A DNA stretch of 64,000 bases from Diorhabda sublineata (Eukaryota > Arthropoda > Insecta > Coleoptera > Chrysomelidae). The notes beneath the pieces are model-generated. The model saw only the letters and a list, made by a program, of their open reading frames with translations, did no database searches and was not told where the DNA came from. The position numbers were made by a program, and so were the translations under genes. The stretch spans positions 17,464,488 to 17,528,487 of the forward strand of contig NC_079480.1 in the NCBI RefSeq assembly GCF_026230105.1, read 5' to 3'. Below, in pieces: positions 23,261 through 34,339 of the stretch (positions are counted from its first letter, which is position 1; every line of letters begins with the position of its first letter).

Positions 23261-25565
23261 AAGTTATTTAAAACACTAAAAAAAGTACCAAATCATTGAA
23301 TCAAAATATAATTAACTACCTGTCATGTCTTGTCATTGTCAAATGTCAGTTTTTGACAAATAAATCAAAGCCAACTCACAATTATTTGTTAAAGGATTAG
23401 ATATAGTTACATAATTATGTTTTGCACAGAAAAATCGGAATCTCAAGAAAAAATAATTTTTGGAATAGGGAATTCTTGATAAAAAAGAAATATGTTGGTA
23501 GTACTTCTACATTACATAAAATACAGTGTCATTCGTTTAAAAAAGCCGAGAAAATGTATTATTACTTTGAACTGTTTCAAATTGAGTTGATTTAGTTTTG
23601 GCGGTACAACAAATTTTTCGGCGCAAATTTAATTAAGTAAAGTTAAAGTTGAGTAAAAGGTTTTATGGCTTAGCATCAAGATTCTTATTTTTGTATCAAA
23701 GTTTCCGAAACAAACCAACTCTACAAGAAGTAAAATGTAATGAGAATGGTCTCATGGAATATCTGATATTTTCTTAATATTTCAATACATGACTGTTTCA
23801 CATAGTACGAACTATCAAAATCCGATAGCTTTGCTCTGAATCTGGTCTCTTGATCAATTTCTGTTCATAATGATTTGCAAGACATGAAAATAGATCCAAA
23901 GAATTTCCAAAATAATAGAGAACTGTGAACCAAAACTCTTATTTATTAGCCTGATTATATATCGATGAAAATGTTAACTCTTAAGCTCGCTCACTTAAGT
24001 AGAGAACCCAATAGGTTGAAGCATAAGGTATTTTTTATGGATATATATAAACGCAGCACAGTTAAAGAAACAATTGTTGTTGCCTCAGACCTCGTAGAAT
24101 TGCGAGCAGGCTGAAAGAGACGCCATGTCGTGAGAAAGGGCCTGTAACCAGACAGAAGTGTACAAGTTGAGGAGAAAGTGGTGGAAACTCTTTGCACTGA
24201 CGTACCACAATGATTTAGTTTGGTGCAAAATCCGACGTTTGTTCTCTTACTATTACTTTTGGTTACGGTGACTAGAGAGGCAGATTATGTTTCTTTGGAT
24301 TATTGAATGTTGAACAGCAACTTAATATGATACGAAAAATAACACAGAGGACTCCCGTTAATGAGGTGGATGGTCATTATCGTCTGACGGCAAGTATTTG
24401 CAAGAATACGGATTGTGAAAATGATTGTCACAACGAATTTGAAGTAGTAGAATTGGATTTAAAAAGTGGACAGTGGTCAAAATGTTTGATACTGTAAACT
24501 AAGAGAGATAGAATACGCTAAATGTCCAGAAATATGAACAAAATTATTCATTCATTAAAATAAAGGTCAGCTCGACAAATCTTATGCTCCAAAATGTGGT
24601 TAGGTGATGAAAAATAGATAATTTGAGTTAGAATTGAAAATTGGAAATTTACTCCAAAAAAGTAAATGTTATCAACTATGCATTGTGCTTTGAAGTAAAA
24701 TGGATTCAAACTTCCAAAAAACAGTAGAATAGAAATTTTAAGAAGTGTGAATCAATTCGCCGCAAAAAGATCATTGAAAACTAATGAATCTTAGAATATA
24801 ATTGTGGAAAATCACTTTACTCAGTATATTATATGAAAATGCAATGTATATTATATATTTAACTGTCGAAAATTCATTTTTTAAACTTTTTTTGATACAA
24901 AAATACAAAAATACAAATTACAACTTTACAAATGAATGAACTCTATTAATTTCAAGAGATTAAATTAACAAGATTCATTGACCTTACTAAATTCATTGAA
25001 AGGTGTTTACAACAATCCTATTTTTATAGTAAAAAGAAATGCTGACATATGTTTACAAAATATAGTCTTTTTGCGTATTAATTTTTAGAATATTCTAGAT
25101 TTTACTTCATGTAACTTGTACGACTTCTTTCTAATTAACTAACTAATTCTTAACAAAATTGAGATTTGTTCGATCCCCTTCGTATATAACAACCGATTAT
25201 TGTTAGTTGAAAGAATGCAATATCGCAAGATCTAACGACCACCTATCAATGATTCATCATTTTTATTTTCTAAATGCGGTTTCAACTATACATGATTATA
25301 TATTGAAATGAGCTCGTCGTATTTATATGTTAAACAATTAGGTATACCCTAAATGTTAAACAATAGTTTCGTTAACCCATCCCAACTTTGTATTTAAGAT
25401 GCAATCAAACATTTTCTCTATTTCTGTTTCGACTACGTGTAAACATGTAACAAACCGTCAGTCCACGTGGACTCATCATCTCCACTGCGTACCAATGGAA
25501 ATATCGAATCGTAAGCATAAATGCATTTCTATTGGCCGAAGCTGTCGGAATTAATGAAAATAAGA
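23261..25565. other. AT-rich stretch, no gene supported
   Basis: No domain was recognised in the short open frames, including 24303-24497 (plus) and 23991-24197 (minus). Confidence 0.5.
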
Positions 25566-25569
25566 ATTA

Positions 25570-25790
25570 CGAAAATTAGTTATCAGTCTCCAGAACTAAT
25601 TAAATAGGTTGTAGAACTCGTGAAGAATGTTCTAGCAACAGACCGCCAAGAGCTTTGGAAAAACTGTGTTGAACATGTTCAAGAAGATGAGTATTATCCT
25701 CTTCACCACCCTTCAAAATTCAATCAAATTATGACTCTAGTTCAGACGACTCTGACTACCATGATTATTTATGAAGATACTTTGAAATTG
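25570..25790 (+). mobile_element. possible C-terminal scrap of a DDE endonuclease TE
   Basis: The frame reads ITKISYQSPE, VKNVLATDRQELWKNCVEHV and then QEDEY. A C-terminal W-x-x-C-V-x-H-V-x-x-x-E-x-x followed by an acidic tail is typical of insect pogo/PIF-type DDE superfamily endonuclease copies. The catalytic core is not visible, so the assignment is tentative. Confidence 0.3.
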
Positions 25791-26189
25791 GAATGTTTTT
25801 TTTTTCTATTTTATTCGCAAAGATTTTATTTTCCTTTGAGGTTTTTGCTTTGAGAAAAAACGAATGCGGTGAATGGGGTACAAAAAAGTTTCAGTTCACA
25901 TCTAGTATCCTGTTTAAAACAAACTCCCTTACAGGCAGGTACAAGTAGTAACTAATCTAAATAACGGCGTATTTATAATGATTCAATTGCCTTTATAGAT
26001 ATTTATACATATTTTTGAAAGTATTTATAAGAATGACACATTTATAAAATGAGGTATCTACGCTTACGGTAATCAAATTAAATTGTCGTCAAGGGTTTTT
26101 ATAATCTGCAATTGATGTAGGAAGAACTATATCACATAGTTGAGAAACTTTAGACGATTATGTAACGTGGCTAACAGCGTAAAAAACAA
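25791..26189. other. no gene seen
   Basis: About 400 bp of AT-rich DNA with nothing recognisable. Confidence 0.5.
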
Positions 26190-26400
26190 TGGGAGCAACA
26201 TATAAGTCGAATGACACATGATAGACTGGTAAAAATGGCAAGAGGTAAATTTCCAATTGGAACACGGAGTAGAAGTCCACCACGAAAGAGGTGGAGTGAC
26301 AATTTAGAACCAGGATGAGAACAGATATCAAAGAAGAAACCAGCTTCAGATCTAGGAAAAAACAAGAAGAAAAAAGGAAGGATTGTGATGAGACAGAATG
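26190..26400 (+). mobile_element. RTE-like LINE C-terminal tail
   Basis: The frame reads MTHDRLVKMARGKFPIGTRS and then RSPPRKRWSDNLE. It matches the RM-x-x-DR-x-VK-x-AR-x-KSP-x-GRRS-x-GRPRKRW-x-DNL end of RTE-like LINE proteins. A short AAGAAGAAAAAAGG run near 26365 may be the decayed tail. Confidence 0.65.
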
Positions 26401-27935
26401 GTCATAAATGTTACATCATGTTACAATTTTGTAGCCACCTATTCGATTTTAAAGTTCCGTGTCTTCACGAGATTCCATAGTCTTGATACTTTCCACTGAA
26501 TTTAAGATTCCATTTTGAGCTACGCTATTGAACCTTAGTATGTATTGTAGATAAAAGTAGTTATTCTTATTCCAAGTCCTTATTAAGTTTGCAATGTATA
26601 CTATCATTCTTATAACTACGTTTGTGACTCATAGAATTTAACCCACCATTGTCCTTATCTCTGTCTGTACTACATTTGGTGCTTTTGTCCATACTGTTGT
26701 TGACAGATACTTGAAGGACGCTTGCCTCATTGCTGCAAAAGGCTCTGCTTCTATTTGGCTTTTGCAAATCCTTATGGCTAAATTGTCGGCTTTGATAATT
26801 GAGGTATTTGCTGTCAAAACCAGCTCATTCCAATTATATGGTTATTGTTACGTACACAGTTAAATAATATAATTATTTTTTCACAAATCCACAAGCAAAT
26901 AGTGTAGGTTAGATTAGGTGGTTGACGTGTAATAAACTGTTGTCGAACAAGAAGCGGTTCAGTTACTTCAGTACCTAGGCATTGAGAAGCGATTTCACTG
27001 CCGATTTCTCGACATTAATGTTTCACTTTATAGCCGATTTTGAGAGAAACTTTTTGAATTTTCAATATTGTAGGTATTACCGCGTAGGATTTGATTAGTT
27101 TTTCATGGAATGAGTTTATTTGGATTCAAAAACACGATGCTTTTATTCAGTTTTTTCTCAAATTAAGTTGTGCGAAATTGGATTATTCCAGTTTATCGCT
27201 TAATGATCAAGTCTTCACTAGTTCTGAATAAATGACATCCACTCAACTTTCCCAAATTATTTGTAATTTCAATTCCACTATGCAGACGTAAACTTTGGTA
27301 GAATATTAAAAAGATCATAAATTGAAACGCCAAATGGAACAATTTATTTTTTCATTTAACAAAGAAAAATGATAATGTGCATGAAATTGCTTTGGTCGTA
27401 ATACATCGACTCAAATTCTTGGTTTTCTTCGACCCGTCCTTGTAATAAACGAGGTTCTCAACGGTTTCCCACTCCAAAGTGTTGTTTTTGATGAAGTTTT
27501 TCCACACCTCAAACCTTCAAAGAAACTACTACAACTTCAGCAGGCAGGGCCACAGCTTCTTCAGCTTATTTCGTCTCTTGGAAATGATTTTAAACTCACA
27601 GACTGAGCAGTGGTATAGGGCTTTCACAGTCACGTTATGATTGTTCGTATTTCTTCCTAACGAAAAGCATTTGGTTACCGAAAACTTCTCTGGTTGTTAA
27701 CTAGAGCATCCAATCCAACACTTTTCCAATGAGGGAAATTGTTCTTTCCTGTTTATATATTTCTTTATGATGTGTAAGTATATTTATTACATTTTTTGTG
27801 ATATTCTGATAATTTGTTTCTTAAAATTTTGCAGTGAAAATTTAGACTATGCAGCTTTCTTTTATTGTACAAACTAAGCCAACCCGCATCTTTTAGTTTA
27901 TACGAGATTCTATCGATTCAGCTGATGCCGTAGAT
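26401..27935. other. AT-rich stretch, no gene supported
   Basis: No coding region, RNA gene or repeat could be supported. GTAGGTTAGATTAGGT near 26905 is a weak TTAGG-like run. Confidence 0.5.
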
Positions 27936-27940
27936 GAGTC

Positions 27941-28805
27941 TTAAACAAGAGTTTTGGGTTTTTTGAATTCTATAAGTATCACATTTGTCCCATATACTAC
28001 ATTAAATTGATTGAAATGTAAAACCACCAAAGAATCATACAGCATTTTCTTTATGTCAATATTTAAATACATTCTTTGTTGATAAATTAATTTTAGTGAG
28101 GAATAAAGTTCACATAGTTTTTCAGTTATATGTTTTTTAAATCGTAATTTGGTCTCGATAATCAAATCCAAATATTTACCGTATTTACTAAAGTATATTA
28201 TTCTCGCAATTTCATCTCTGCTATTTGTGATTCATGGCCAAAAATCAATGCTCTAGACTTATTTGGATTGATTTTTAATAAATGTTTTTAAGAAATAAAA
28301 GTAACTTCAGAGAGATCTTGACTTGTTTTATCTGAAGCCTCCTGTATATTAGAAACTTTGAATGAATAATAAACCTGGGTATCGTTTGCATACATGTGGT
28401 ATTTACAATGTGTAAAATAAGTATGAAATTTGGAAGTGTATATTGAATATAAGAGGGGATCTGTAATATTTTTCTTAAGGGACACTTTGTTGTATCGTCA
28501 TAACCTGTTGAGTTCTACCTAAAAACTAACACTTAAAAAGGGCAATTGCTTAATCCAAAAAAATGAAGAATTACTATTGATATTTTGTGATTTAGAATAT
28601 CAAATCAATCATCTAGAATAATCAATGAATACAAATATGCTTTTATCCAATGAATATAATATATTATCAGTGATAACGGCCAACGCTCTTGGGCAACTAT
28701 ACCCAGATCTAAATCCTGATTTGGCAGAAGTTTTAGGTAATGCATGTTTCCAGAGATTTGGGAAGTAATATTGATAAATACATTTATTGAATATGTGTAT
28801 CAAGT
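27941..28805 (-). mobile_element. jockey-like LINE RT, decayed
   Basis: Read on the minus strand from 28803: FNKCIYQYYFPNLWKHALPK (the FP-x-x-WK-x-A-x-x-x-P-x-PK block), SGFRSGYSCPRALAVITDNI, KSIFVFIDYSR (motif A), a gap, LLYSIYTSKF, MYANDTQVYYSF (motif C), INPNKSRALIFG, and LRFKKHITEKLCELYSSLKL from about 28150 with LIYQQRMYLN after it. In motif C the first catalytic Asp of the usual YADDTQ is Asn, so the RT is dead even without its stops and gaps. The C-terminus ends near 27941. Confidence 0.8.
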
Positions 28806-28911
28806 CTGTATGGACAACACAGAATAATGAGCTGTATGTTCATCCCGACTCTACCATATACTTTTATACTGAATACACTGTTTACACCACCACTACACTC
28901 ACAATTACATT

Positions 28912-28954
28912 GTCTGACGCGCGTTTCGATAACCAAGTTATCGTCTCCAGAGAC
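28912..28954 (-). ncRNA. hammerhead-ribozyme-like motif, arm A
   Basis: On the minus strand: stem I GTCT/AGAC (28954-28951 with 28915-28912), core CTGGAGA, one extra C, stem II GATAAC-TTG-GTTATC, GAAA, a minimal stem III closed by A-U and C-G around GCGC, then the cleavage triplet GTC. The known consensus core is CUGANGA...GAAA...UH. Here A6 is G, which should reduce or abolish self-cleavage. Hammerheads with this very short stem III are known from Penelope-like elements and other retroelements. Confidence 0.55.
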
Positions 28955-29011
28955 GAAAAGTAAACTAACTAACTAACTAACCTAACCTAATTAACCCTCA
29001 GTTTACCTTCA

Positions 29012-29055
29012 GTCTCAGAAGACGATAATTTGGTTATCGAAACTGCGCGTCAGAC
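29012..29055 (+). ncRNA. hammerhead-ribozyme-like motif, arm B
   Basis: On the plus strand: stem I GTCT/AGAC (29012-29015 with 29052-29055), core CAGAAGA, one extra C, stem II GATAAT-TTG-GTTATC, GAAA at 29039-29042, stem III with loop TGCGC, and GTC ending at 29051. The core differs from CUGANGA only at U4 (A here). Arms A and B carry different core mutations, so their shared ancestor probably had an intact CUGAAGA core. Confidence 0.55.
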
Positions 29056-29103
29056 AATGTAATTGTGAGTGTAGTGATGGTATAAACAGTGTATTCAGTA
29101 TGA

Positions 29104-31268
29104 ATATCACCAACGGTTCCAAAAATTCCAATTTACCATATCCTTTCATTTGAAATTATATCTGAAACTTCTCCATCGTTTGTTGGATGGACTGATAATA
29201 AAGAATTTACAGATAGAATAACAGTGTTATTAGTTATTATAAGTTCAACAATCACTTTTAAAATAATTAACAAAGAAGTTAATAATTTCATCAGCCCTGG
29301 AGGTTTTTGCGACATTCGTGTTTTTCAAAATTGTCCATTTTTCATGAGAATTACAATTTGAATTATAAATATGCCTTTTTCGTTTGGTTAATTTTGTTTA
29401 TTAATATTTCTATAGAACTTCATCTCTTGATTTGGTTGGAAGGTTGTTTAAGATTAGAAGAAATTTTTTTTCAGTGCAGCATGCTTATCTATCAATTTTG
29501 AAATGTTTTGATATGAAATATTAATTTTTTCATCTACTGGCTCGATTTCATAGATCTAGGTCCAATTCTAGAGAAATTTATTTCTGAAATTTACACTTAA
29601 TCAAATGATATCTACTCAAATCAACATCAATATGAATCATGGAATAAAGTAAAAATTTTGGTTGATTATCAAATTATTTTCACGGTAATAATGGTTTTAC
29701 TTGCTGAGAACCATCTCATTTTCAGGAAATTTGTCATTGACACCGATGAAATTCTTTAACGACATATTAATATTAATATTCTTTTTAGTTAGTTATTGGT
29801 TCAATGGGGGGCTGTCATTCTTAAAATTATCTTATAAAGGCTTCACAGTAAAGTGGATTCACGTTTTTTTGTATTGCTTTCCGAAAATTCTTTCGAATAA
29901 CATAAAGTTTATAGAAATCGGCTAAGCAGAATTGGACTTACAGATATTGTTTCGTAACAAGGCTCCCAATTTCCCCCACCTTTCATTTAAATAGAAGACC
30001 TTGTAAAATCAAAAATGCATAGAATTTGTTAAAATTAGATTGCCCTATATAAATTGCCATTTAATTGGATATATTTTAAAAAAATTCGCTCCTTTAATTC
30101 GGAATTTTCAATTATGTAATGAATCTAAAATTCTGAAAATAATCTTCGCGTGTTTTCTCGGGGCCACTTTGGTTATAATATTTTTTCCTGAAACTGTAAT
30201 AGAGTCCATTTCTGAGACATGGCCGTTCTTAGTTAGCCATCCGGTATAAGGAGTTGCTAGGAATGTTTTTGGAAGGAATGTCCTATTCAAATGCGATATA
30301 TGTTTCTGTGAAGTTAAATAGCACATTTTAGCACTTTTATTGGAAGTTTTCCATTCATTTGATTTTTTTCGAGAAATTAAATCACTCTTTCTTAACCAAG
30401 TTGTATAATATTTTAAAAAAAAAATGTAATTGATCAATTTCAACCAAGTTTTAGTCTTAAATATAATTTGACTAAATAAATCTGTAGACAATACCTATTT
30501 ACAACTAGTAAATTGATGTGATATTTTATGTAGCTTCTATCCTTTTCTCAGTTATAGAATTGTGTATATCGACGTATTTGTTTACATAATCGAAATTAAT
30601 AATTTTAGTTCAGTAACTAGGAATGTTGACATCAAAAGAAAGTTTATTCGAATAATAATGACCATTGCGTAATTATCTATGAAAGGAACCAGGTGTCTAT
30701 AAAATATTTCAACAACGATTAACCATACGATGTCAAGTTCATAAAAAATACATTTGTTCTGAAAAACATATTGAAATCGACTACTACTATTCTCATTATG
30801 ATCTGGTGGAATATTTAGGATGTAAGAGATAAATCCCTGCAATTTTAACACAGAAAGTAACCAATCAAATCACGCAAATGCGGCTATTCACCTATAATTT
30901 AGACATTTGAAGTTCTTCCTGTTTGAAATTACCGATCTTAGTTGTTCTATTTTAGTTAAATCACAGGGTACGGCCATATTATCTCGATAACGTCATCTCC
31001 GTTATTGTTCTGTATTTATAAGCAATTGTTTTGCCATTGAATTTCACGACGGATTTAGATAATTGTGTCACATCAACGCTTCTGATTTATTACATGAGAT
31101 TGTAACTACGGCATTTCAAGATCAATGCAATAGGAAAGCTTGTTTAAAAGTTTAGAAATGAATAAATACAATGCCCGACGTATCATGAAGATAAGTTGAT
31201 ATGATTTAATTATACGATGATTTGTATACAATCGTACCGAGGAAGAGTATGAATGCCGCTCATATATC
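29104..31268. other. AT-rich stretch, no gene supported
   Basis: The longest open frame is 127 codons at 30108-30491 on the minus strand. Its C-terminal half (TPYTGWLTKNGHVSEM) is not random-looking, but I cannot place it in a family. Confidence 0.45.
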
Positions 31269-31426
31269 CTCTAAAGCAGAGGTGTCAAACTCAATTTTGC
31301 AGAGGGTCATATATTAAATTTTGAAATCGTAGGTAGGCCAGATTGAAAATAAAAAAAAATGGACTGAATTATTATAACATTTTATTTATTAAATTATATA
31401 AGTATATAATATACCATTGTTAAAAA

Positions 31427-34032
31427 TCATATCAAAGTTATAAAAGATGTTGAGGTAATTATGTTGAGCTCGAGGACCCAGATACCTGAGTTGTTTTTGA
31501 CAAGCTCATTGATGTCAGGTATCATATTCGTTGTAGTAATTTTAAGAATAGATTGGAGATGTTCATTCTTAAATCTTGTGTAACGTTTGTTCTTATTTAT
31601 TTTCATGATGGAAAACATCTGCTCACATAAATAGGTGCTACTAAACATGCAGAGAATGCGTGCTGCATGCTTTTTTAATTCCGGGTAATCACACAAACTC
31701 TTGAAATATTGTCTATAAAATGTAAGAGCGTTAATCTCATTAAATTTCTCTTTCAAAATACTGTCCAATTGAAAATCTATCAACTCCATTTGTAAATGAA
31801 CTTATGCCTGTGAATCTTCAAAATTGAAAGGATTGTTATAAATTGGGAATTCCATTTTATTCATTTTGTCAAAGTTTTTAAATCGATTTCTGAATTCCGT
31901 AATCAAATTTTGCAGAAATTGAGAATATTCATCCAAATTTTTTTTATTCACTGTGCCAAATGATTTTAAATGAGTAAAATGGTCCAAAATTTAATTTTTT
32001 ACCTGTTTTTCTCTTTTTTTGTTTGTTCCCTTTGTTTCAAATGCTTGAATATATGAATACATTTGAGTGACAATCAGATTTTTACCTTGTAACTTTATAT
32101 TCAGACTAGCAATACCCATCAAGACTTCGTCCGCGGTTTATTGAACCTCGCGTAATATAGGGATAATTCAATGAGAAATGACTAATGTATTCTATGCATT
32201 AATTTAATTTGGGAGTGTCATAAAGAACAGATCAAATCGATTCCTACCACTTTCAAAGATTGACCATGTGATTTATTGATTGTCATAGCAAACAGACTCT
32301 AATAGGAAATTGCAATCTTTTAAATTGAAAAGTCTGAAGGCATAAAGACTGATTCTCCTCTGGCACATCTGGTTATAATTGTAGCCTCGATTATGTTTTT
32401 CTGAAGAGCGTTCACACGTAGTCTCGTACCGTTGCACAGTTTAGGAGGATTGAGATTTCGTAACAACATTATCGGTGTTCCAACCTTTAGAATGAATCTA
32501 TGTGCCTGGAAATCTGGAGGATTGAGCGTGTTTAGGAACTCTGATGGGTATTGCACAGCATTATCAACTTGTAACAAAGAATCTATAAATCGAACCATGC
32601 ACTCTCCATCAAATGAATTTAACCCTTTTAAAAAAAATCAAAAATAAATTTCCAAAAACGGAGAAATTAGTTTTAAGATATTCACACGGGACTCATTTCT
32701 AAAAATGATTCTCTTTGATATCTTATTTCTTCATGAAGAATTGCTAAATATATGGTTCTGTAATAAAAATTTTTGCTTAACTCTTTGAACCCTTTCCAAG
32801 AGGAATTTTGAAAATCGCAGAAATTGGTTTTCAGGTATTTGTACGGAGAATGTTTTAGTGCAAAAACAAAGTTGATATCTCAATTAGTGGCCAAGAAAAA
32901 CGAAAAAATCGAATTTGTAAACATACACCGTTTTACCTCTTTAAAATCGAAATTTACCCCTTTAAAATCGAAGTTTCGCAAAATCCTTTCTTAGCGCACC
33001 TCTACACACCGATATAAAAGCACAATCAATGCACCAGTCATTGTCTTAATCAATTGGTTCTCCTTTTTCTAATACGGAAGCTGCATATGGTCACGAAATG
33101 CACAAAATATTTCTAAAACTACTCATCGACTAAGCCAATGCACTTCGGTGAAATAGGGAACATCAGAAAACTTTTCGTCCAAATTTTGTGAAAATTGCCA
33201 GAATAGTCGGTGATTTAGTCCTCTGCTCCTTATAAAATTCACAATTTTAATTATAGGTTGCATGACATGGTCCGTTTTTAAATGTTTGGATCTCAATGAT
33301 TCATAATAAATTGCCTGCCATGGCAGGATTGCCATCCGTAATAGTCCAGTTCATATTCTGCTATCAAATGCTCAATTGCAGAATAAATATCATTTGCTGA
33401 TGTAGTCCATGTCAATGGAAGGCACTTTTATAGTTCTTCAGTTATTTCAAGCTGTTAATGCCTCGTATAAAAACAGCAAGTTTAGCTGTATCAACAGTAT
33501 CAGTGCTCTTGTCAACAGCCAGTAAAAAGTTTGTAAATTACTTAATTTTCTCCTTCAGTTGAAGAACCAAATTTTGAGATAAATCATTTATTCTTGACGC
33601 AACAGTGTTTTTTGAGAGCGAAATATTTTGAATTATTGACTTTTGAGATGGAAATGAAACATCGGCAACTTTCAACTTACAGTCTTTAATAAAATCACCA
33701 TCAGTGAAAGATTTTCATCTTTTCGTGATTTCTAATGCAATAATAAAATTTGATTTCAGATCAAGTTCGCTCTGTGTATTAGCTTTGATAAACATCGATT
33801 GTTGACCTTGAACTTTAGACTTTAAATATGACAATGTGTCGATTCTTATTTTTTCAATGTCATAATCAAATTATGACTTATGTCTCTTCAAATTAAACTC
33901 CTTACAAACTACAATTGTTTAATTACAAATCAAATACAGTGGTTTATCTTTCCATTCTATGAAAAAATATGCAATTTCCCATTTAGACTAAAAAATTGTG
34001 CACTTACTATAAATTTTACGTTTTTGTGACAT
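31427..34032 (-). pseudogene. hAT transposase pseudogene, GTF2IRD2-like
   Basis: Reading the minus strand from ATG at 34032: MSQKRKIYSKCTIF, a BED-like finger remnant (PLYLIC, VCKEFNLKRHKS), FTDGDFIKDCKLKVADV, NISLSKNTVASRINDLSQNL, FLLAVDKSTDTVDTAKLAVF, MQPIIKIVNFIRSRGLNHRL, and VPYFTEVHWLSR near 33125. The Helitron interrupts it here. It resumes with LNIKLQGKNLIVTQMYSY, then FNFEDSQA, and the C-terminal dimerisation region MELIDFQLDSILKEKFN and TYLCEQMFSIMKINKNK. This matches the hAT transposase type domesticated as vertebrate GTF2IRD2. Stops and frameshifts occur throughout. Confidence 0.8.
32106..33012 (-). mobile_element. Helitron, internally deleted, nested in hAT
   Basis: On the minus strand the element begins TCGGTGTGTAGAGG at 33012 and ends CTAG at 32106, flanked by host A (33013) and T (32105). 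That is the 5'-A|TC...CTAG|T-3' rule for Helitrons. Near the 3' end CCGCGGACGAAGTC resembles the GC-rich subterminal motif of insect Helitrons. The coding remnant (32598-32150) is the end of the PIF1-like helicase: NAVQYPSEFLNTLNPPDF, VGTPIMLLRNLNPPKLCNGT, then AMTINKSHGQSLKVVGIDL. The Rep domain and most of the helicase are gone. The 5' 370 bp are non-coding. Confidence 0.7.
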
Positions 34033-34339
34033 TATGCTAAAATAGTAACAATTATAGATATCGCACGCGCATGTAACAAACAAATACACAATACGTTCAC
34101 AATCACTACTTCACATAAACAATTAAAATCCTTCTCCAACCGTATCGCTCCGATTACTCGACTCAAATGACTCCAGTCGCGCCAACGCACTCGTTTTGGT
34201 ATGGTTAAGGAAGTTTCTATTCTAGACTCAAAGCGCATGGAAGATTATATCGTTCTCGACAAAAATAAAAGGATATTTCCGCTTGTTACTAAGAGATGGC
34301 GATACTGTCTTTCTCTTTCACAAGTCTAGACACGGGCTG

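Larger units (their letters stand above)
28864..29103. repeat. 240-bp inverted repeat with hammerhead-like arms
   Basis: The left arm (28864-28966) starts TATACTGAATACACTGTTTA. The right arm (about 28998-29103) is its inverse, ending CAGTGTATTCAGTATGA. The arms are roughly 100 bp each and differ at scattered sites. A 30-bp loop rich in TAAC/CCTAA units separates them. Each arm carries a hammerhead-like fold, described separately. Outside 29103 the right arm continues into ATATCACCAACGGTTCC, which the related copy at 8800-8907 also has. The left arm diverges there, so the palindrome is two inverted partial copies of a longer unit. Confidence 0.75.
31277..34339 (-). mobile_element. hAT element (GTF2IRD2-like), decayed, carrying a Helitron
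   Basis: The low-coordinate end starts CAGAGGTGTCAAACTCA at 31277, a classic hAT terminus. It is preceded by CTCTAAAG (31269-31276), close to the hAT target preference nTCTAGAn. A candidate opposite end, CAGCCCGTGTCTAGACT on the minus strand, finishes at 34339. The 8 bp after it do not match the other side, so this boundary is tentative. Without the internal Helitron (32106-33012) the element would be about 2.16 kb. Confidence 0.65.

Noticed and set aside
27941..29103. Palindrome plus adjacent RT read as one Penelope-like element
   Set aside because: The adjacent RT has jockey-like blocks (FP-x-x-WK, YANDTQ) and no GIY-YIG domain, so it is a LINE and not a Penelope RT.
30108..30491. 127-codon minus-strand open frame
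   Set aside because: The longest unassigned frame outside TEs, but no domain is recognisable and the first half looks like translated AT-rich noise.
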